Assembly: GCF_000227725.2 (NCBI RefSeq)
Contig: NZ_MU255056.1
Span: forward strand, 2,783,828-2,847,827
Length of the DNA: 64,000 nucleotides
Reading direction: 5' to 3'
DNA from: Thiorhodospira sibirica ATCC 700588
GTDB taxonomy: Bacteria; Pseudomonadota; Gammaproteobacteria; Ectothiorhodospirales; Ectothiorhodospiraceae
The stretch's first letter is position 1, and each line of letters starts with the position of its first letter. Positions 30,142-39,877 of this stretch are shown piece after piece. The notes under the pieces were generated by a model. The model saw only the letters and a program-made list of their open reading frames with translations, had not been told where the DNA came from and ran no database searches. The translations under genes and the position numbers were made by a program.

Positions 30142-30620
30142 CAATACACTCAGCGCTCAATTATCAATACCATCGGGATACATCTACTTGACAGGCAGTA
30201 TATTGAAAGCCAGGCAACAGCGCAAAACTTACCCAGGGAGGAACTGCTGTCGAGCACCGGAAAGCCCTGGTGTGGACGCGTGTCGAACCTCCGTTTCACC
30301 TCGGACCTGTTTGGGTACCGCACGGTGGTAACAAAGGGATGGCCATGAACCGCGCTCAACTCCACACCTTGTTTCTGCTGGCGAACTGAGTACGCGCCAG
30401 ATTGGCGCTTTCACCCGCATGCGATGGCGCTCGCGTACCGCATCGAGTAAGATGGCCAGCTACACGCGCCCGAAGTGGGTCAAGCGGGCAACTGAACACT
30501 ATGCGAAGCACTTATGCCGTTTGTGAAAAATGACACTTTAAGTGTTAACAATTTAAAAACAGATTTTTATAAAAATTTTCTTTAAATTAAATCCAAAAAA
30601 AATACATACATAAAAGTTTT
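30142..30620. other. Region without a recognisable gene beside the R-M island
   Basis: About 480 bases. The part 30170-30530 has the GC content of the chromosome and short open frames, but none resembles a family I know and none has a good start. From 30535 the sequence becomes sharply AT-rich, marking the edge of the imported island. Confidence 0.55.
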
Positions 30621-30937
30621 TTATTTGCACAATGAAGACAAATTTAATATTTTAATAAAATCTAAAATATCACGGAATAATTTGTCATTTTGATCTTCTT
30701 TTGTTTTCTTTATCAAAAAATATTCATGCCAGCCGTGATCCAATTCTTCGTCAAATTTTTCAAAATATAAAGTTGGTAATCCAACTTCTTATTCAACAAA
30801 AAATTCACCATCTATAAGTGAATTTTTTATATAAATATCTAATTCAGAAATTTCAATATTCATTTTTTTTTTGAAAAAATCACATCACCATATTTTTTAT
30901 TGTTTCCTGTATCTCTATAAAGGTACTCTAATAACAT
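30621..30937 (-). pseudogene. Third gene of the R-M island, small protein, broken
   Basis: The minus strand from the ATG at 30937 reads MLLEYLYRDTGNNKKYGDVIF. It then runs into a stretch of ten A where one base appears to be missing. In the shifted frame it continues with LIDGEFFVE, a TAA at 30789-30791, then EVGLPTLYFEKFDEELDHGWHEY and a TAA at 30621-30623. These pieces look like one protein of about 105 residues carrying one frameshift and one nonsense codon. I do not know its function; it trails the HNH gene and is as AT-rich. Confidence 0.6.
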
Positions 30938-30958
30938 GTTTATAATTAATAATGAATT

Positions 30959-31732
30959 TTAACCTTTGAATATATTTTCTCTGTGGTAAGAAAGAAATTC
31001 TTTATGAGGGGTAAATTTTTCAGGAAAAATAATTTATTTTTTTTCATAACTCTTAAGCGCAATTTGAAAAAAATAATCATCTTCAGAAATTTGTGTGTTT
31101 GAAATCCGTAGTGTCATATCTTCATTTATTTTAATAATACCAAGATCGAAAGCTTTGTCGTGCAGCATAGATAATGACAGCCCATTTCTTGGATTTAATC
31201 TATTCGTTGGGTCTTACCTCCATGGAATAATGTGACTCGCAACTAATAATTTTTGAACAGCAAGCCCTGTTATACAGCATTTATAATTATAAGCGCTAAG
31301 CGCCGATTGACGAAAAAAGCTCTGACCAATTCGTGCTTTTGTTTTAATCTTTTTATCCATTACAGTATAATCTTCTTTTTCCAAATATTCGGATTCTATT
31401 TTAGCAGAGTCTTCCTTTTTTTGTATAATTATATCTATTGTCATCTCTAACTAAAGTGCAAAGATTTCCCAATCATTTTGCATTTCTTTCAACATTTTTT
31501 TGTCGGCAAAAGATGCACCAGAAAGACCTTTTCGACCAGTAGATGTTATTGCAGGATCGAGGCTTGAAATATTTGTTAACTTCATAGCTAATGCTGAAGG
31601 CGTTTTCCAGATCTGCTCAGCATGCTTAATAATTTCTGGATTTTTTGAGTGCAATTTTCCAAAAGGCATTTGGCAATAAATTCCAAACGCAACCAATAAC
31701 TCCTGTCGAGTCCATCCTTTATTGCTAGGCAT
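30959..31732 (-). pseudogene. HNH restriction endonuclease with three in-frame UAR codons
   Basis: One continuous frame of 257 codons, without any indel, resembles HNH-type restriction enzymes. The N-terminus is WTRQELLVAFGIYCQMPFGKLHSKNPEI. The central part holds YNYKCCITGL and ASHIIPW, followed by RLNPRNGLSLSMLHDKAFD, which carries the H-N-H residues. The end reads FPEKFTPHKEFLSYHRENIF. The frame is interrupted by TAG at 31451-31453 (codon 94), TAA at 31214-31216 (codon 173) and TAA at 31034-31036 (codon 233). The first and third sit where glutamine would fit, so each could be a CAR-to-TAR transition. Its start overlaps the stop of the methyltransferase gene by eight bases. Almost certainly inactive. 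Confidence 0.78.
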
Positions 31733-32252
31733 AAATAACTCTCTTATTATTCAAATTCCATAGTTCGACTAGATGTGTAACCATTTTTTCTGCAACTAAA
31801 TTAATAAGAAGCACTATAACAGTATCTCCAAATAAGTTGATAGACTTTTGTGTATCACTGACCGAAATTACATCTTCAGCTGGATACGGCACAATGTCAC
31901 CAATGAAGAGGGGATTGTCGCTGTAGTTCTCAAGATGGGTCTTTTTCGAGAAGTCATTCCATTCACTGGTAAATACGCATTTGCCGCCGTGGGCCTCAAA
32001 GCCCATACGGATGCCGCCAATGCCTGCGAATAGATCAATGAACCTGAAGCTGTTGCCACCTTCCGTTGTGTTGGCTGCTGGTTGTTGCAGGAGGTCGCGC
32101 AACGCGGGTTCAAGCATTGCCGGACATGGCGTTTCGCCCTTTTCCCAACTCCTCACGGTCTTGATGTCCTTGCCAACCTGCGTGGCAATTTCGCGCTGCG
32201 TGAATCTATTACGAGCCTGCTTAAGCAGCCCAAACGGTTGGGTATGAGTCAT
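31725..32252 (-). pseudogene. C5-cytosine DNA methyltransferase with internal deletion
   Basis: The 175-residue open frame joins two ends of a cytosine-5 methyltransferase. Residues 1-60 form a helix-turn-helix (FTQREIATQVGKDIKTVRSWEKGE) as in self-regulated methylases. Residues 69-128 carry SAM motif I (FIDLFAGIGGIRMGFEAHGG) and the following region to PYPAEDV. Near residue 128 (about 31868) the sequence jumps to a motif X-like end (LFGDTVIVLLINLVAEKM). Motif IV with the catalytic PCQ cysteine, motifs VI and VIII, and the target-recognition domain are gone. It cannot methylate DNA. The ATG at 32252 has GGGAG about nine bases upstream, and the helix-turn-helix could still bind DNA. Confidence 0.82.
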
Positions 32253-32351
32253 CTTGCTTCTCCCGCATCACTGGTGGTGAAATGGGGGCTTGCATATGCT
32301 GATAATATAAATAATAATTAGTCTCGTTTATATCTTTGGGAGCATTAAATC

Positions 32352-32726
32352 GTGAAAAACGTACTCAGTCTTGGCATCCTGCTGCTTGTCTTGGCATTCT
32401 CCACACATAGCATGGCCTCCGAAGAGCGTGCGCAACACTTCAAGGGCAAGCCCTCCGAAACCCTGGAGCAGGCTTTGGAAAATTTTAGCAGTGGCAATCA
32501 GGAATTGGCTAAATTGCTGCAAGGAACGCTGGATAATGCCAAAATCACGCAAATTCACGAGTTGACCTACACCCTGGAAAATGCGCTGGAAATGCTCAAT
32601 GAGCAGATGCAGGCGCTGGCCGAAACCCTCGAAGAGCTGCATGTCGCCTCGGAGCATTACGATCCCGCCAAGGTATCCAGCAAGGGTCAGGAATATTTAT
32701 CTGTGGCGCAACAGATTGTAAAATAA
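32352..32726 (+). CDS. Periplasmic DUF6746-family protein
   Basis: A 124-residue protein with a Sec signal peptide (MKNVLSLGILLLVLAFSTHSMA, cut likely after SMA). The mature part is helical, with HFKGKPSETLEQALENFSSG and IHELTYTLENALEMLNEQM, ending VSSKGQEYLSVAQQIVK. These blocks match the family I know as DUF6746, whose function is unknown. It stands alone, 60 bases ahead of ntrB, and marks the return to normal chromosomal composition after the R-M island. Confidence 0.75.
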   Translation: MKNVLSLGILLLVLAFSTHSMASEERAQHFKGKPSETLEQALENFSSGNQELAKLLQGTLDNAKITQIHELTYTLENALEMLNEQMQALAETLEELHVASEHYDPAKVSSKGQEYLSVAQQIVK

Positions 32727-32786
32727 TCGACACCCACGAGGCAGCGTGATTTTACCGCTGCCTTTGAATGTTGTGTATGTCGATGC

Positions 32787-33884
32787 ATGGTCAAACCCCT
32801 GAAAAACGCCACTAAATACCCCATCCCCCCGCTAAGTCTGCACCGCTATCTGGTCGAAAATCTGACCACTGTCGTCTTGTTGTTAGATGCCCAAGGCTGT
32901 CTGATGTATATGAACCCCGCCGGGGAGATGCTGCTTGAGGTCAGCCTGCGCCGTGTGCGGGGCTTTCCCATCAGGGAGTTGGTGCCGGGCGATGCGCGTT
33001 TTCAGGAAAATCTGCAACAATCCCTGGCCAGCGGTCATCCCTTTACTGAACGCGAGCGTGAGCTGAAATTGCCGCATGGTCGGCATATTACGGTGGATAT
33101 CGGCGTCTCGCCTTTGTCGGAAACCAATCAGCCACGTTCGCTGTTGATTGAGATGGTGCAAATCGACCGCCAGTTGCGCATCAGCCGTGAAGAGCATCTG
33201 TTGCAGCAACAGGCGGCCACACGGGCGCTATTGCGTGGCTTGGCGCACGAGATTAAAAATCCGCTGGGCGGTTTGCGCGGCGCGGCGCAATTGCTGGAAC
33301 GCGAACTGCCCAGTGCCGAGCTGATGGAGTTTACCCGCATCATCATCGGTGAGGCGGACCGTCTGCAGAATCTGGTGGATCGGATGCTGGGTCCCAACAG
33401 TCTGCCGCGCAAGGGACTTCTGAATATCCATGAGGTGCTCAGCCATGTGTATCAGCTGATCCAGGTCGAGGCCCCGCCGGGTATCTGCCTGCACACCGAC
33501 TATGATCCAAGTATTCCAGATATTCGCGCTGACCGGGATTTGTTGGTGCAGGCGGTGCTCAATATCGCCCGCAATGCCCTGCAGGCCTTGGAAAGCCAAG
33601 GGCGTTTGCTGTTACGCACGCGCATTTTGCGCCAATATACCTTGGGGCAGGTGCGTCATCGCCTGGTGGCCATGATTCAGGTGGTGGATGATGGCCCCGG
33701 CATTCCTGAAAACATCCGTGATAATATTTTTTATCCGATGGTATCGGGCCGCACCGGCGGTACCGGCCTGGGGCTTTCCATCGCCCAGTCTTTGCTGCAT
33801 CAACACGGCGGTTTGATCGAATTTCGCTCCCGCCCCGGCAAGACGGTTTTTTCCCTGCTTATCCCCGTAGAGCCAAACCCATGA
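32787..33884 (+). CDS. glnL: Nitrogen regulation sensor histidine kinase NtrB
   Basis: A 365-residue cytoplasmic kinase/phosphatase. An N-terminal PAS domain (about 25-130) precedes the H-box RGLAHEIKNPLGGLRGAAQLL near 145-165. The ATP-binding domain has NIARNALQAL, DDGPGIP and the G-box SGRTGGTGLGLSIAQSLL. It has no membrane segments, as expected for NtrB, which responds to PII. The gene overlaps ntrC by four bases (ATGA), so the two are translated in a coupled way. glnA, often upstream, is absent. Confidence 0.93.
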   Translation: MVKPLKNATKYPIPPLSLHRYLVENLTTVVLLLDAQGCLMYMNPAGEMLLEVSLRRVRGFPIRELVPGDARFQENLQQSLASGHPFTERERELKLPHGRHITVDIGVSPLSETNQPRSLLIEMVQIDRQLRISREEHLLQQQAATRALLRGLAHEIKNPLGGLRGAAQLLERELPSAELMEFTRIIIGEADRLQNLVDRMLGPNSLPRKGLLNIHEVLSHVYQLIQVEAPPGICLHTDYDPSIPDIRADRDLLVQAVLNIARNALQALESQGRLLLRTRILRQYTLGQVRHRLVAMIQVVDDGPGIPENIRDNIFYPMVSGRTGGTGLGLSIAQSLLHQHGGLIEFRSRPGKTVFSLLIPVEPNP

Positions 33885-35299
33885 GTCATGCGAGTCACGC
33901 TGAAACCATCTGGGTCATCGACGATGATCACGCCATTCGCTGGGTTTTGGAGCGCGCCCTGAACAAAGCCGGTCTGAAGGTGATCACCTTTGCCACCGCG
34001 ACCGAGGCCCTCAAGGCCCTGCTTCAGGAAGTCCCCGATGCCCTGATTACCGACATTCGTATGCCCGGCATGGATGGGCTTACGCTGCTTGATCAGTTGC
34101 GGCAAAGCCATCCGGCATTGCCGGTGATCATCATGACCGCGCATTCCGATCTGGAGAGCGCGGTAAGTGCCTATCAGGGCGGTGCCTTTGAATACCTGCC
34201 CAAGCCCTTTGATATCGACGAGGCGGTTGAGCTGGTGCGGCGTGCCTGTTTATCGGCGCGGCAGGTCAGCGCCCACAGCCAGGCGGTGCGTGATCAGGCG
34301 CCTGACATCATCGGCGAAGCCCCGGCCATGCAGGAGGTTTTTCGTGCCATCGGGCGCCTGAGCCGTTCCAATATCACCGTCTTGATCAATGGCGAATCCG
34401 GCACCGGCAAAGAACTGGTGGCGCGGGCCTTACATCGCCACAGCCCCCGGGCGCAGATGCCGTTTATCGCCCTTAACACCGCCGCTATCCCCAAGGATTT
34501 GCTGGAGTCTGAGCTGTTTGGTCATGAAAAGGGGGCCTTTACCGGCGCGCAACAGGCCCGCTGCGGGCGCTTTGAGCAGGCCAATGGGGGTACCCTGTTT
34601 CTTGATGAAATCGGCGACATGCCCGCTGAATTGCAAACCCGGCTATTGCGGGTGCTGGCGGATGGGGAATTTTACCGCGTCGGCGGACATACCCCGCTTA
34701 AAGTAGATGTGCGTATCATCGCGGCCACGCATCAGGATTTGCAACACCATGTCAGCAAAGGGCTGTTTCGCGAGGATTTATTTCACCGGCTCAATGTGAT
34801 CCGCATCCAGATTCCCTCACTGCGGGCGCGGCGTGAAGACATCCCGCTCTTGCTGGATCACTTTCTCGCCGCCGCCGCCCAGGAACTTAACACCGACTGT
34901 AAACAGCTGCGCCCCGACGCCCGCGCCTACCTGATGCACCTGGACTGGCCGGGCAATGTGCGGCAACTGGAAAATGTCTGCCGCTGGCTGACCGTTATGG
35001 CCTCCGGGCGCGAGATTCATCTTCATGACCTGCCCCAGGAATTGCGCAGCCATCACAGCAGCCCGAAAAACCACCCCGAAGACTGGGAGGAAGCGCTCAG
35101 CCGCTGGACCGAGCGTGAATTGGAACAGGGCACCAGCAATCTGTTGGAGCGCGCCACCCCGGCCTTTGAACGCATCCTCATCCAGGCCGCCCTGAAAAAA
35201 AGTACCGGCCACCGTCAGGAAGCCGCCCGCCTGCTCGGCTGGGGCCGCAACACGCTCAGTCGCAAGATCAATGAGCTTAAACTCGATCTGGAAGAATAA
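33881..35299 (+). CDS. glnG: Nitrogen regulation response regulator NtrC
   Basis: A 472-residue sigma-54 activator. The receiver domain (1-125) has DDDHAIRW and the phospho-acceptor in [12 protein letters not shown]. The AAA+ domain (about 145-375) has Walker A GESGTGKE, the sigma-54 contact loop GAFTGA and Walker [14 protein letters not shown]. The C-terminal Fis-type helix-turn-helix reads [19 protein letters not shown]. It activates nitrogen-assimilation promoters. It is the only visible partner of NtrB and, in principle, of the orphan CbrA-like kinase. It converges with rpoS over 57 bases. Confidence 0.95.
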   Translation: MSHASHAETIWVIDDDHAIRWVLERALNKAGLKVITFATATEALKALLQEVPDALITDIRMPGMDGLTLLDQLRQSHPALPVIIMTAHSDLESAVSAYQGGAFEYLPKPFDIDEAVELVRRACLSARQVSAHSQAVRDQAPDIIGEAPAMQEVFRAIGRLSRSNITVLINGESGTGKELVARALHRHSPRAQMPFIALNTAAIPKDLLESELFGHEKGAFTGAQQARCGRFEQANGGTLFLDEIGDMPAELQTRLLRVLADGEFYRVGGHTPLKVDVRIIAATHQDLQHHVSKGLFREDLFHRLNVIRIQIPSLRARREDIPLLLDHFLAAAAQELNTDCKQLRPDARAYLMHLDWPGNVRQLENVCRWLTVMASGREIHLHDLPQELRSHHSSPKNHPEDWEEALSRWTERELEQGTSNLLERATPAFERILIQAALKKSTGHRQEAARLLGWGRNTLSRKINELKLDLEE

Positions 35300-35356
35300 A
35301 CCCACGCGCTGGATGGAGTACTTTGATAGGGACACTGTGAACATGCCGCGATGAGG

Positions 35357-36397
35357 CTAATCGTTTAATAGCGCTTCTTCGGAGAGACCATGACCCTCAA
35401 GGATGTGGCGCAGTTGCTGGAGGGCGTCATTTTGAATCTGGCGCACGCGCTCGCGGGTCAGTCCCAGCATCTGGCCGATTTCTTCGAGGGTGGCAGGTTC
35501 GCAGCCATACAGGCCAAAGCGGTGGATGATGACCACGCGCTGCTTTTTGTTGAGTTCGGCCAGCCAGGCGTCCATGCCGTGGCGGATATGATCCGTGTGC
35601 ACCAGTTGGCTGGGTTGCTGTGCCTCTTCATCAGGCAGCACCTCTTGCAACGGGCGCCCGCCGTCTTTTCCGCTGCTGATATCCATGGAGGTGGCACGTT
35701 CAGCCAGGGCCAGGATGTGTTTAATGCGCGCTAAAGGGCGCCCCAGTGCCTGGGCCAGTTCCTCGGGAGTGGGTTCGTGGTGCAGCGCTTGGGTGAGCTG
35801 GCGGGCACTGCGCAGATAGTGTGAGAGTTCTTTGATGATATGCACCGGCAGGCGCACGGTGCGGGTTTGATTGATCAAGGCCCGCTCAATGGTCTGACGA
35901 ATCCACCAGGTGGCATAGGTGGAAAAGCGAAAGCCCCGCTCCGGATCAAATTTCTCCACGGCATGAATCAGACCCAGGTTGCCTTCCTCGATCAAATCCG
36001 CCAAAGCGAGGCCGCGATGGGTATAACAGCGGGCAATCCGCACGACCAGACGCAGATTGGATTCAATCATCGTTTGCCGGGCACTCACATCGCCGCGTTG
36101 CGCCTGGCGGGCATAATGGCGTTCTTCTTCTGCGCTTAACAAGGCCGACGATTCTATCGCGCTCAAATAAAGCGCTAAGGCCTCCGGCTCACGGCGGCGC
36201 GCTGTCGGTGCGGTGCTGTCATCAACTTCAGCCAGCACGCTCTGGCTTTCATCCTCGGATGGCCCCTGTTCATCGGCCAGTGGCGTGGCGTCATCTCCGT
36301 GGATGTCCGGGTCTACCGAAGGTGCCGGGTCTACCGAAGGTGTCTGAGGATCCTCTTGCCGAGCGCGTGGTCGCGGTTTGCGTTGTCGTCTTTCCAT
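35357..36397 (-). CDS. rpoS: Stationary-phase RNA polymerase sigma factor RpoS
   Basis: A 346-residue sigma-70 group 2 factor. The acidic, Pro-rich N-terminus (1-75) is followed by region 1.2 ([20 protein letters not shown]), region 2 ([55 protein letters not shown]), region 3, and region 4 ([22 protein letters not shown]). Its place behind nlpD, in the surE-pcm-nlpD-rpoS order, confirms RpoS rather than RpoD or RpoH. The ATG at 36397 has no obvious Shine-Dalgarno sequence. The 95-base gap to nlpD holds a palindrome (AAAACGTTTT) just before the start and GC-rich inverted segments, which may form a regulatory leader. Confidence 0.94.
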   Translation of the reverse strand: MERRQRKPRPRARQEDPQTPSVDPAPSVDPDIHGDDATPLADEQGPSEDESQSVLAEVDDSTAPTARRREPEALALYLSAIESSALLSAEEERHYARQAQRGDVSARQTMIESNLRLVVRIARCYTHRGLALADLIEEGNLGLIHAVEKFDPERGFRFSTYATWWIRQTIERALINQTRTVRLPVHIIKELSHYLRSARQLTQALHHEPTPEELAQALGRPLARIKHILALAERATSMDISSGKDGGRPLQEVLPDEEAQQPSQLVHTDHIRHGMDAWLAELNKKQRVVIIHRFGLYGCEPATLEEIGQMLGLTRERVRQIQNDALQQLRHILEGHGLSEEALLND

Positions 36398-36492
36398 AAA
36401 CCAAAACGTTTTGAGTTAAGCCGCAGGCCATGCGGGCATCAGACATCCGCCGGATGCGTCATGCTTTTTAGAGCATCATGCGCCGATCACGT

Positions 36493-37374
36493 TTAACGCC
36501 GGGGGAGGTGTTGCAGCGGATCAACCGGTTGTCCATCGCGGCGGATTTCAAAATGCAGCATGACGCGATCCGTGCCCGAGTCACCCAGCTGGGCCACCTG
36601 CTGTCCGGCAACGACGTTGGCGCCTTCGTTCACCAATAAGGCATCATTATGCGCATAGGCACTGAGGTAGCGATCATTGTGCTTGATGATGATCAGCTTG
36701 CCGTAGCCCACCAGGCCGCTGCCACTGTAGACCACCCGGCCCGCCGCTGCCGCCCGCACCGGTTGGCCGCGCACCCCGGCAATGGCAATGCCTTTTTTAC
36801 CGGTTGTTTGTGTGGAGAAAGTGCGAATGACCTGACCTTCCGTAGGCCATTGCCAGGTCAGTCCGCCAACGGTGGCGGTTTGACCGGTGGGCGCGCTGGC
36901 GATAACCGGGGCTGCGGGGGCCGTGCGCGCCGGGGCGGGTGTTGAAGCGGCCACGGGCGGGGTTGTGCGTTGGGGCGCGGGCATCGGGGGCGAGGCTTGA
37001 GGTGTGGGGCGGCTGCCTGCCGTGTTGGCGGTTGTTGTTGCCGTCGGGATTCCGGGGCGCGGCGCCGGGGGTGGGGTGGATTCACCACGCGTGGTGCGCG
37101 CTGCAACCGCAGTAGGCGGCGATCCGGGGGGATTCATCCGCAATTGCTGCCCTGGATAAATGGTATACGGGGGGGCAATCTGGTTCCAACTGGCCAAATC
37201 CTGCCAGACCAGATCATACCGCCAGGCAATGGAATACAGGGTATCCTGGGAGCGCACGATATAATGGCCCGAACGAAAGGCCGGATCACCGCGCTGCGGG
37301 AATGAACACGCGCTCAGCAAGGCCGCCACGACCCACAATACACCGCATAATTTCAATAAAGGTAGCATCTTCAT
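36493..37374 (-). CDS. nlpD: Murein hydrolase activator lipoprotein NlpD
   Basis: A 293-residue outer-membrane lipoprotein. The signal peptide ends in the lipobox LLSAC. A LysM domain follows (about 37-80: YIVRSQDTLYSIAWRYDLVWQDLASWNQI), then a long Pro/Ala/Thr-rich linker. The C-terminal LytM domain (about 185-290) lacks metal ligands: the HxxxD site reads KKGIAIAG and the HxH motif is MLHFEIR. Such degenerate LytM proteins activate amidases at the division septum rather than cut murein themselves. The start overlaps the stop of yqaA (ATGA). Secondary rpoS promoters usually lie inside nlpD. Confidence 0.92.
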   Translation of the reverse strand: MKMLPLLKLCGVLWVVAALLSACSFPQRGDPAFRSGHYIVRSQDTLYSIAWRYDLVWQDLASWNQIAPPYTIYPGQQLRMNPPGSPPTAVAARTTRGESTPPPAPRPGIPTATTTANTAGSRPTPQASPPMPAPQRTTPPVAASTPAPARTAPAAPVIASAPTGQTATVGGLTWQWPTEGQVIRTFSTQTTGKKGIAIAGVRGQPVRAAAAGRVVYSGSGLVGYGKLIIIKHNDRYLSAYAHNDALLVNEGANVVAGQQVAQLGDSGTDRVMLHFEIRRDGQPVDPLQHLPRR

Positions 37375-37958
37375 GAGTTAAATACGTGCAAGATGACCAC
37401 AGCGATCACTAAAAGCAGCACCGTCATCCAGCCGAGCCACTCCATATAGGGGCGTAGCTTTGGCACAATGCGTGGCCCAAGCCAGCTGATCAACAATGCC
37501 ACCGCAAAAAAACGCAAGCCACGGCCAATCAATGAGGCGATAATAAACGGCAGCAAAAGCATCGCCATAGCCCCTGCCGTGAACGTGAATAGTTTATAGG
37601 GGATGGGGGAAAACCCCGCGACCAACACCACCCAGACACCCCAGGTATCAAACCACAGCCGCGCCTGCGTCAGGGCATCACCATAGCCGAGACTGATCAC
37701 CCACGGTGCAATCAGGCCATAGGCCAGATAGCCCAGGACATAGCCCAGCAGCCCCCCCAGCACAGAAAACACCGTGGTGATCAGGGCCAGTCGCCAGGCT
37801 TGATCCGGGCGGGCCAGCACTATCGGTGCCAGCATAACATCCGGGGGTACCGGGAAAAAGGAAGACTCGGCGAAGGACAGTCCGGCCAGATAGCGCGGGG
37901 CATGAGGATGCGCACTGTAATGCAAGACCTGATCATACAGCGGTCCGAAAAGCTTCAT
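37371..37958 (-). CDS. YqaA-type DedA/VTT membrane protein
   Basis: A 195-residue inner-membrane protein with about five hydrophobic segments and the SNARE-associated/VTT motif (SFFPVPPDVMLAPIVLARP, then GYGDALTQARLWFDTWGVWVVLVAGFSPIPYKLFTFTAG). DedA-family proteins are linked to membrane homeostasis and lipid flipping. It lies between pcm and nlpD with four-base overlaps on both sides, as in several other gammaproteobacteria. Confidence 0.87.
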   Translation of the reverse strand: MKLFGPLYDQVLHYSAHPHAPRYLAGLSFAESSFFPVPPDVMLAPIVLARPDQAWRLALITTVFSVLGGLLGYVLGYLAYGLIAPWVISLGYGDALTQARLWFDTWGVWVVLVAGFSPIPYKLFTFTAGAMAMLLLPFIIASLIGRGLRFFAVALLISWLGPRIVPKLRPYMEWLGWMTVLLLVIAVVILHVFNS

Positions 37959-38593
37959 GCCAGATCTCCCGGGATCAGGGGGACAAACAAAACCCCATCA
38001 AGCCACTGTTTTACAAACACATCCCCATGCCGAATCACGCAGACCAGGCGCTGCTTTTTGGGCTCCTCTTCAACCGGGGCAATCAGGCACCCCCCCTCTT
38101 TTAGCTGCATCAACAGCACCGGTGGAATCTGGCGGGCCGCTGCCGTGACCATAATGGCATCAAAAGGCGCGCAATCGGGCAGCCCTAAATGCCCATCGCT
38201 GTAGCGCAGGCTCACATTATTCAGGCCCAGGCTGCAAATGATTTCGCGGGCCTGGCGTTGCAGCTGGCGAATCCGCTCCACGCTATAGACCTTGCCGACC
38301 AGCTGCGCCAGAATCGCTGCCTGATAGCCAGATCCTGTGCCGATTTCCAAAACCGTTTCCAGCGGCTCATGCTGCAATAAGGTCTCGGTCATTTTCGCCA
38401 CGATATAGGGCTGGGAAATGGTTTGCCCAAAGCCAATCGGCAGCGCGGTATTTTCATAGCCGCGATAGGCCAGCGCCTCATCCACAAACAAATGGCGCGG
38501 GGTGGAGCGCATCACCGCCAGCACACGCGGATGGGTAATTCCCATCGCCATGAGCGTGGTCAACATGCGGTCGCGAGAGCGCTGATACGTCAT
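37955..38593 (-). CDS. pcm: Protein-L-isoaspartate O-methyltransferase
   Basis: An enzyme of about 212 residues that methylates isoaspartyl residues to begin repair of aged proteins. The SAM motif I is VLEIGTGSGYQAAIL. The family blocks LPIGFGQTISQPYIVAKMTE and PFDAIMVTAAARQIPP are present. The ATG at 38593 gives the standard N-terminus; the frame also opens from a TTG at 38620 that would overlap the surE stop. Part of the surE-pcm-yqaA-nlpD-rpoS run of overlapping genes. Confidence 0.94.
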   Translation of the reverse strand: MTYQRSRDRMLTTLMAMGITHPRVLAVMRSTPRHLFVDEALAYRGYENTALPIGFGQTISQPYIVAKMTETLLQHEPLETVLEIGTGSGYQAAILAQLVGKVYSVERIRQLQRQAREIICSLGLNNVSLRYSDGHLGLPDCAPFDAIMVTAAARQIPPVLLMQLKEGGCLIAPVEEEPKKQRLVCVIRHGDVFVKQWLDGVLFVPLIPGDLA

Positions 38594-38616
38594 GTTGAGC
38601 GAATGCGACGAAAAAC

Positions 38617-39381
38617 TCAAACCTGAGGATCCTCATACACGCCGCTAAGCCAGTTAGCCACCGTATCAATGGCATCATAACGGGTCAGATCCACCTGAAT
38701 CGGCGTGACCGAGACATATCCGGAACGCACCGCGTCAAAATCAGTGCCCGGCCCGGCATCTTGCTCCGGCCCCGCTGGGCCTACCCAATAGATGGTTTTG
38801 CCACGCGGATCGGTGGTGCGCGTGACCGCCTCGGATTTATGCCGATGCCCCAGACGAGTGGCACAAATGCCGCGCAATTGCTCATAGGGCAGATCCGGGA
38901 CATTCACATTCAGGATGGTATTGGCGGGCAAGGGCATAAAACGCAAACGTTCCAATAGCGTCAGCACCACCTGCGCGGCGGTATCATAATGCTTGCAGGC
39001 ATGGCCCTCCAGCGAAACCGCAATCGCGGGAAGACCGAGAAAGCGTCCCTCCATGGCAGCAGCCACGGTACCCGAATACAGCACATCATCGCCCAAATTG
39101 GCACCGGCATTGATCCCCGAAATCACCATATCCGGTTCCTTGTCCAGCAATCCGGTAATTGCCAGATGAACACAGTCAGTCGGGGTGCCATCTACACGGA
39201 TATCCCCGTTTTCCAGGGTAATCGCCCGCAAGGGACGCGACAGCGTCAGGGAATTACTTGCGCCGCTGCGGTCGCGATCTGGTGCCACCACCGCAATCTC
39301 GGCCACCGTCGCCAGGGTTTTGGCCAGACACTGCAGGCCGGGGGCATGTACCCCATCATCATTACTCAGCAAAATGCGCAT
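38617..39381 (-). CDS. surE: 5'/3'-nucleotidase SurE
   Basis: A 254-residue survival protein with metal-dependent nucleoside-5'(3')-monophosphatase and exopolyphosphatase activity. The N-terminal motif is [12 protein letters not shown], whose two Asp residues bind metal. Further ligands are in [13 protein letters not shown] and [24 protein letters not shown]. It is the first gene of the stress operon leading to rpoS. Confidence 0.95.
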   Translation of the reverse strand: MRILLSNDDGVHAPGLQCLAKTLATVAEIAVVAPDRDRSGASNSLTLSRPLRAITLENGDIRVDGTPTDCVHLAITGLLDKEPDMVISGINAGANLGDDVLYSGTVAAAMEGRFLGLPAIAVSLEGHACKHYDTAAQVVLTLLERLRFMPLPANTILNVNVPDLPYEQLRGICATRLGHRHKSEAVTRTTDPRGKTIYWVGPAGPEQDAGPGTDFDAVRSGYVSVTPIQVDLTRYDAIDTVANWLSGVYEDPQV

Positions 39382-39877
39382 GGTTCAATGCTTGGTCAAA
39401 GGTCAAGAAAATGAAAGGAGGCCACGCACCAGATCCTTGGTCAAAACAGGCCTGGCGGGGTATCTTCGCGAAGGGATAGCCTGATTAACCCATCAGCCTG
39501 AACCGTTTTTAGATCATGCCTTGGCTTTAGTAAGTACTTACCGCTCATAAATGCTTAGGAAAATCACGAAAATCTATGATGATCTTTGGCATGTTCACGC
39601 CGTCAACGCCAGTGCGGGCGAACCCGTCTTACCTGACTCTTGCGTGCGTTTAAGGTCTCGCCTGAGCGCGTCGCGACCATGATCAGCACTGGGTTATCGT
39701 GCTGGACAAACTCTATATAACCGCTCGGCGGGTTGTCAAGTTATTGAGAAAATAGGAGGTTTTCATAGAAAAACGCATATTATGGCCACCAGTTACAAAC
39801 CCTTCCCGGTCACAGCTTACTATACTGCAAAGCGAATATGACGCACATGCTTACACAGCTAAGGATATAATATTCAG
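39382..39877. other. Intergenic region between surE and smr
   Basis: 496 bases between divergent genes with no gene that I can support. A perfect 10-base palindrome CTTCGCGAAG occurs near 39464-39473, and a GGG-cgaa-CCC hairpin near 39617-39627. The promoters of both genes must lie here; only the -10 before smr is clear. Confidence 0.6.
39866..39871 (+). promoter_or_regulatory. -10 element directly before the smr gene
   Basis: A perfect TATAAT ends six bases before the ATG at 39878, so transcription would start at or near the first codon. AAGGA also lies 13-17 bases upstream of the ATG, so a normal leader from an earlier promoter is possible too. No clear -35 is seen. Confidence 0.45.

Noticed and set aside
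30142-30530. Transposase-like fragments beside the R-M island
   Set aside because: Short frames such as one ending WVKRATEHYAKHLCRL were seen but match no family I can name.
30621-31732. Alternative genetic code (UAR read as Gln) for the R-M island
   Set aside because: Not accepted as the main explanation: neighbouring genes use TAA and TAG as normal stops, one gene also has a frameshift, and the methylase is deleted. Decay explains everything; kept only as a checkable option.
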